In this document: piece after piece, positions 5,326 through 8,875 of the stretch
Position numbering within the stretch: position 1 is the stretch's first letter
Layout: each line of letters begins with the position of its first letter
Origin: Holophagales bacterium
Lineage (GTDB): Bacteria; Acidobacteriota; Holophagae; Holophagales; Holophagaceae
Direction: 5' to 3'
Length of the DNA stretch: 8,875 bases
NCBI GenBank assembly: GCA_031256155.1
Contig: JAIRRD010000155.1
Span: 1 to 8,875, forward strand
Made by a program: the position numbers and the translations under genes
Notes under the pieces: generated by a model
What the model saw: the letters and a program-made list of their open reading frames with translations, nothing else
Databases searched by the model: none
Told to the model about the DNA's origin: nothing

Positions 5326-7578
5326 TTATGAATTTGTCAGATTGCCGTGTGGGCGGTGATGACTTAAAAAAGTTCCTCTTACCCGCTCAACAGAATTGAT
5401 GCCTTTGACGTGGCGGATATGCCCCATTATATCAACAAGATGGTTTCTGTCCTTAACATGCAGAGCAATGTGGATTGTAGCAACCCCATCATTTGTTGTG
5501 GATGCGTTGAAGTGCTGAATGGAAATTCCGACTTGCTGCAGTACAGATGAAATTGCGGCTACCAGACCTGACTGATCAACACTGGTTACCACGATTTCAG
5601 TTTCAAAAACAGTTCTGCCCTGTTTCCCCCACGCTACACTAATACGGCGCTCAGTTGGCATTGCCTTGGAATTTAAATGGGGACAGATTGCTCTGTGAAT
5701 ACTTATACCGCGTCCTCTTGTTGTGTAACCAACAATGTCATCGCCCCAAATGGGTTTACAGCAGCGAGCCAAACTAAAGACGATACCAACATTTTCATCA
5801 ACCAAAATTGTGTCTGACCCATTAGTTACCAAGCCATTTTCTTCATTTTTGTGAGTCTCGTCTTGTAAAATAGGCTCCAGCAATCGAAGTGTTGAAATAC
5901 GATTAAATCCGACAGCCGCATAAAAGGCATCCCAATCAATCATTTTCAATTCTTTGAGCCTGAGTTCAAGAATCCCTTGATATTCCGGCTGATCCAAACT
6001 GAGGTCAAACGCATGTGAATCCCGTAATAAGCGGTCTTTGCCTATTTCTATTGCATGACGCCGTTCTTCCTCACGTATAAATGATTGAATCCTGGATCTT
6101 GCGCTTGCGCTCTTTACAAATGTAAGCCAATCGCGGGTGGGCTTGCGATCAATTCTGGTCATAATTTCAATGCGATCGCCGCTTTCCAGTTGATGTCGCA
6201 ATTGAACTATCCGGCCATTGACTTTGGCGCCTACACAATGGTGTCCGATTTCAGAGTGAATACTATAGGCAAAATCAACAGGCGTACTGCCCACCGGCAA
6301 GCTCTTCAACTCGCCTTTGGGTGTAAAAACCTGAATTTGGTTTGATACTAATTCACCCTTTAAGTTGATGACCAAATCTTGACTGTCGTGGGCATACTGA
6401 TTTAATTCCGCCATTTGGCGCAAGAAAACAATCTGATCAAGTTCCTGACGATTGGCTATGCGGCCTTCCTTGTATGTCCAGTGTGAAATGATTCCAGTTT
6501 CAGCATGTTCGTGCATTTCTTTGGTGCGGATTTGAACTTCAAAGCTGTCACCGGTAGGCATAAGCACTGATGTGTGAATACTTTGATAACCATTGTCTTT
6601 TGGCAGGCTGATGTAGTCCTTAAATCTTCCTGGAATAGGCTTATACAGGGCATGTACAATACCCAGAGCCATATAACAGGAAGTTCTGTCTGGACAAATA
6701 ACTCGATAAACCAGCCAATCAAAAATGCCGTCTAATTCTTTTTTCTGAATTCCCATTTTGCGCCAAACAGCGTGCAAGCTCTTGAGACGCCCAAGGACTT
6801 CAGCTTTTATGCCATTTGCAACGAGCAAATTCTCCAGTGTCAGTAGTATATCTTTAATTTGTGCGCCATGGTTTTGTATCTTTGTTTGCAGAGCATCGCA
6901 CAAGGCATCATGGCTATCTGGTTCAAGAACTTCAAACGCAAGGTCTTCCAGTTCCATGCGCACGTGACCCATTCCAAAGCGATTGGCCAGAGGCGCATAC
7001 AATTCCATGGTTTCGTGGGCAATTCGTCTGCGTTTTTCCTCACGCATAGAGCCAATCGTCCTCATATTATGAAGACGATCTGCCAGCTTTACTAAAAGGA
7101 CGCGCACATCCTTTCCTATAGCGACCAAAAATTTTCTGATGTTTTCCGCATTGAGCCAAGCGCGGTCTTGAGATTCCAGCTTTGATATCTTTGTGAGGCC
7201 ATCAACAATCCCCCCCACCTCTGCACCGAATTGCTTAGTAATTTCTTCGTTAGTAATTGAAGTATCTTCAGCGACATCGTGGAGTATTCCACATACCAAA
7301 CTGACATAATCCAGGTTCCACTCCGCAAGACTTTTTGCTACCGCCAGGGGATGAAAAAAATACGGCTCACCAGATTTACGACACTGAAGAGCGTGGGCAG
7401 AGCGGGCAAGCTCAAAGGCGGCATCCAAAACCTTTCTGTCGCCATCGGGATGGAACTGCAAGAATTTATTTAAAACTTGCTGATAAGCCCCTTCAAGCGT
7501 TGAACAACTACAATTATCCTCAAAAGGATTTTCCCCCTCGCGGATTCTGGCTGACAGATTAAAAAGCTCTTCCTCCAT
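5326..7578 (-). CDS. rel: bifunctional (p)ppGpp synthetase/hydrolase, Rel/SpoT type
   Basis: A long RSH enzyme (750 aa from this start) that makes and breaks the alarmone (p)ppGpp, setting the stringent response. Numbering is from the longer TTG start (add 6 to the ATG form). The HD hydrolase domain has His82, His106-Asp107, Glu110-Asp111 and Asp173, so hydrolase activity is expected. The synthetase domain has GRLKSLH (269-275), Asp293, RFKDY (324-328), GYQSIHT (336-342) and EVQIRT (353-358). RFKD is the signature of bifunctional, Mn-dependent enzymes. TGS (about 420-480), a conserved Cys motif (RCCKPIWGDD 611-620, with HRAICPH) and a C-terminal ACT domain (about 664-741) follow, giving ribosome sensing. 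Only two starts are possible: ATG at 7576-7578 or TTG at 7594-7596. Neither has a clear ribosome-binding site; I prefer ATG. It is the first gene of the rel-murC-nfu-peptidase unit. Confidence 0.95.
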   Translation of the reverse strand: MEEELFNLSARIREGENPFEDNCSCSTLEGAYQQVLNKFLQFHPDGDRKVLDAAFELARSAHALQCRKSGEPYFFHPLAVAKSLAEWNLDYVSLVCGILHDVAEDTSITNEEITKQFGAEVGGIVDGLTKISKLESQDRAWLNAENIRKFLVAIGKDVRVLLVKLADRLHNMRTIGSMREEKRRRIAHETMELYAPLANRFGMGHVRMELEDLAFEVLEPDSHDALCDALQTKIQNHGAQIKDILLTLENLLVANGIKAEVLGRLKSLHAVWRKMGIQKKELDGIFDWLVYRVICPDRTSCYMALGIVHALYKPIPGRFKDYISLPKDNGYQSIHTSVLMPTGDSFEVQIRTKEMHEHAETGIISHWTYKEGRIANRQELDQIVFLRQMAELNQYAHDSQDLVINLKGELVSNQIQVFTPKGELKSLPVGSTPVDFAYSIHSEIGHHCVGAKVNGRIVQLRHQLESGDRIEIMTRIDRKPTRDWLTFVKSASARSRIQSFIREEERRHAIEIGKDRLLRDSHAFDLSLDQPEYQGILELRLKELKMIDWDAFYAAVGFNRISTLRLLEPILQDETHKNEENGLVTNGSDTILVDENVGIVFSLARCCKPIWGDDIVGYTTRGRGISIHRAICPHLNSKAMPTERRISVAWGKQGRTVFETEIVVTSVDQSGLVAAISSVLQQVGISIQHFNASTTNDGVATIHIALHVKDRNHLVDIMGHIRHVKGINSVERVRGTFLSHHRPHGNLTNS

Positions 7579-7584
7579 ACATTG

Positions 7585-7599
7585 AGTTTGCGACAAACT
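7585..7599 (-). repeat. short hairpin in the rel leader
   Basis: AGTTTG (7585-7590) and CAAACT (7594-7599) are perfect inverted arms around a three-base centre. The hairpin covers the alternative TTG start of rel and lies 6 bp above its ATG. It also overlaps the proposed -35 box of the divergent thiE-aroK promoter, so it could be an operator or a translation-control hairpin. A chance match this short is possible. Confidence 0.3.
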
Positions 7600-7616
7600 T
7601 GAAAATTATGCTATAA
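7588..7616 (+). promoter_or_regulatory. possible promoter for the thiE-aroK fusion gene
   Basis: TTGCGA (7588-7593), a 17-bp spacer and CTATAA (7611-7616; TATAAG is one base further on) form a reasonable sigma70-type promoter. Transcription would start about ten bases before the ATG at 7634, giving a very short leader. No Shine-Dalgarno is visible before that ATG, which fits a nearly leaderless message. The rel gene must be driven from the same AT-rich 55-bp gap on the other strand; I could not single out its promoter. Confidence 0.35.
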
Positions 7617-7633
7617 GTGTTGACTATAAAAAT

Positions 7634-8803
7634 ATGAATAAAATTTTGAATCTCCCACCACTTTACCCAATCACCGGTGCTGATCAGAAACTATCACTGT
7701 CAGAACAAGTCTTGCGATTTGCTGGTGCTGGTTTTCCCCTTGTTCAGTTTCGGGGCAAACCAATGAAGGTTGGCGATCAATGGCGGGAACTGCGAAAAGC
7801 ATTGAGTCAGGCTAGTGAATACGGCGGTTGGCCGCTGATTGTCGTCAATGATAGAGCTGATTTGGCTGTACTTGCCGCTGCAGAGAACCTTGTACCCTGG
7901 GGGCTGCATTTGGGTCAAACAGACCTACCAGCATCAGACGCAGTTCGATTACCTGGCTTAGAAAATATTCATTTAGGTGCCAGTACGCACAATTCAGATG
8001 AATGGTTGTCAGCAAACGAAACATGCGACCACGCCGGTGTTGGTCCATTGAGAGCAACATCTACCAAGCGGGATCACGATGAAGCCATTGGCTTTAATGG
8101 TTTGTCCAAAGGATGTTCAATTCTGCGTTCCAGAGGCATTGCGCCCATAGCAATCGGTGGGTTGACGCTGGACGATGCGCTACCTTGTTTTCAGGCTGGG
8201 GCTGCGTCATTGGCAATGACAAATGCGCTATCGCCTTCAATTTTGTCTGAGCGTGAATCCCAGTTGACCGAATATTTATGGCAGGCCCAAAAACTGAAGT
8301 ACGCGGTGAGACCAATTTTGAGTAAAAGTCGAGGCGTGGTAATAGTTGGAGGCAGTGGCACCGGAAAAACAACTTTAGCGGAACATCTGGCGCGACGGAT
8401 GGATTTAATGGCAATAGACCTGGACTCACAAATAGCTCGTCGAGCCGACTGTTCAATCACGGAAATATTCAGTAAAGGCGAGCTTTTATTCAGAAACCTT
8501 GAGTTGGAATGTCTGCCCGAATGTATGGAACAAACATCTGTGCTGGCCTTGGGGGCTGGGGCATGGCAGCAGGAGGCAGTCAGAGAGCTTGTTAAAAAAT
8601 CCAATTGGGATGTACTGTGGCTTGCGGAAACCCCGCTCATTGCCTGGGAGCGTGTCAGAATGGATCCCGCCAGACCCCTTGCAAACGATCGAACGGAATT
8701 TATGCAAAGATGGCGTTCTCGCTTGTATGAGTGGTCAACTTTGCCTTCATTGCTGCCATTAGGGAGAACGCCTGAGGAACTGGCTCAGATACTGGTGCCT
8801 TGA
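7634..8803 (+). CDS. thiE-aroK: thiamine-phosphate synthase / shikimate kinase fusion
   Basis: One uninterrupted 389-aa frame with two complete enzymes. Residues about 8-205 are a ThiE TIM barrel, which joins HMP-pyrophosphate and thiazole phosphate to thiamine phosphate: QFRGK (38-42), Asn72-Asp73, HLGQTD (92-97), GASTH (115-119), ATSTK (141-145) and AIGGL (173-177). After a linker (about 206-233), residues 234-389 are shikimate kinase, which phosphorylates shikimate at the 3-OH with ATP: Walker A GGSGTGKTT (239-247), IDLDSQI with Asp262 and Asp264, LFRNLE with Arg287, RPL at 347-349 with Arg347, and WRSRLYEW with Arg361. The shikimate-binding GGG is GAG here (307-309). Both domains look functional, though the enzymes share no substrate. 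There is no Shine-Dalgarno before the ATG; an in-frame start further downstream would lose part of the barrel. The ThiE half could alternatively be TenI-like, but the phosphate and metal ligands favour ThiE. Confidence 0.9.
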   Translation: MNKILNLPPLYPITGADQKLSLSEQVLRFAGAGFPLVQFRGKPMKVGDQWRELRKALSQASEYGGWPLIVVNDRADLAVLAAAENLVPWGLHLGQTDLPASDAVRLPGLENIHLGASTHNSDEWLSANETCDHAGVGPLRATSTKRDHDEAIGFNGLSKGCSILRSRGIAPIAIGGLTLDDALPCFQAGAASLAMTNALSPSILSERESQLTEYLWQAQKLKYAVRPILSKSRGVVIVGGSGTGKTTLAEHLARRMDLMAIDLDSQIARRADCSITEIFSKGELLFRNLELECLPECMEQTSVLALGAGAWQQEAVRELVKKSNWDVLWLAETPLIAWERVRMDPARPLANDRTEFMQRWRSRLYEWSTLPSLLPLGRTPEELAQILVP

Positions 8804-8806
8804 AGC

Positions 8807-8841
8807 TATAGCGGTTTAACTTATTGTAGTCAAACCGCTAT
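8807..8841 (-). repeat. hairpin element, copy 2 (inverted relative to copy 1)
   Basis: These 35 bases are the exact reverse complement of 367-401. Arms 8808-8821 and 8828-8841 flank a six-base loop (8822-8827). The A8818-C8831 position is a mismatch on the plus strand, but a G-U pair on the minus strand, so the fully paired RNA would be the minus-strand one. The element begins 3 bp after the thiE-aroK stop. It lacks a T-run and is not a standard terminator. On the minus strand it closes a frame that enters from the right (stop TGA at 8830-8832). Confidence 0.8.
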
Positions 8842-8846
8842 GCCGG

Positions 8847-8862
8847 GATTCGCCTGCGAATC
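8847..8862. repeat. short near-perfect palindrome beside copy 2
   Basis: GATTCGC (8847-8853) and GCGAATC (8856-8862) are perfect inverted arms around two bases. It lies five bases past copy 2 of the hairpin element. The GCGAAT it contributes also occurs next to copy 1 (361-366), where it is joined almost directly to the element. It may belong to the same composite repeat or be a separate REP-like palindrome. Confidence 0.5.
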
Positions 8863-8875
8863 ACGGCCGCTCATA

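Noticed and set aside
8191..8640. 149-codon minus-strand open frame
   Set aside because: It is antisense to the well-supported shikimate kinase domain and shows no family signature.
8807..8841. Hairpin element copy 2 as a standard terminator of thiE-aroK
   Set aside because: No T-run follows the stem, the plus-strand stem carries a mismatch, and the same sequence occurs in an unrelated setting at 367-401.

Overview
The window is about 8.9 kb of bacterial DNA from an organism I cannot place to phylum. It carries a peptidoglycan ligase (MurC), one full-length Rel/SpoT enzyme of the Mn-dependent bifunctional type, a two-domain Nfu iron-sulfur protein, and two peptidases with Sec-type signal peptides. 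A Gram-negative cell with moderate GC is the natural reading, but no marker here fixes the phylum.

Layout. Positions 1-710 are a gene-poor, mobile-element-worn region. It holds an inverted repeat (67-116), a short ORF resembling the start of an IS transposase (178-378), a 45-bp hairpin element (361-405), and on the minus strand a clear 37-residue relic of an IS607-type serine recombinase (397-510). The hairpin element cuts off both ORFs. Positions 711-2054 (minus) encode an exported, divergent subtilisin-like (S8) protease with its own plausible promoter (2107-2135). Positions 2256-7578 (minus) look like one four-gene transcription unit in the order rel, murC, nfu, exported C1B cysteine peptidase, with gaps of 16, 7 and 20 bp. 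On the plus strand, read divergently from rel, 7634-8803 encodes one protein that joins thiamine-phosphate synthase (ThiE) to shikimate kinase (AroK). A second copy of the hairpin element, in inverted orientation, begins 3 bp after that stop codon. Its 35-bp core is identical to the first copy.

How the genes may work together. Rel sets (p)ppGpp levels, MurC adds L-Ala to the peptidoglycan precursor, and Nfu delivers Fe-S clusters; the unit would couple growth-rate control, wall synthesis and cluster supply. The C1B peptidase at its end and the neighbouring S8 protease would act outside the cytoplasm. The ThiE-AroK fusion links two enzymes with no shared substrate.

The points most worth a second look are the ThiE-AroK fusion and the 35-bp hairpin repeat family that ends reading frames where it lies. 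I found no CRISPR array, tRNA, rRNA or convincing riboswitch, and no obviously new defence or biosynthetic system. The core of the window is mostly recognisable housekeeping genes.
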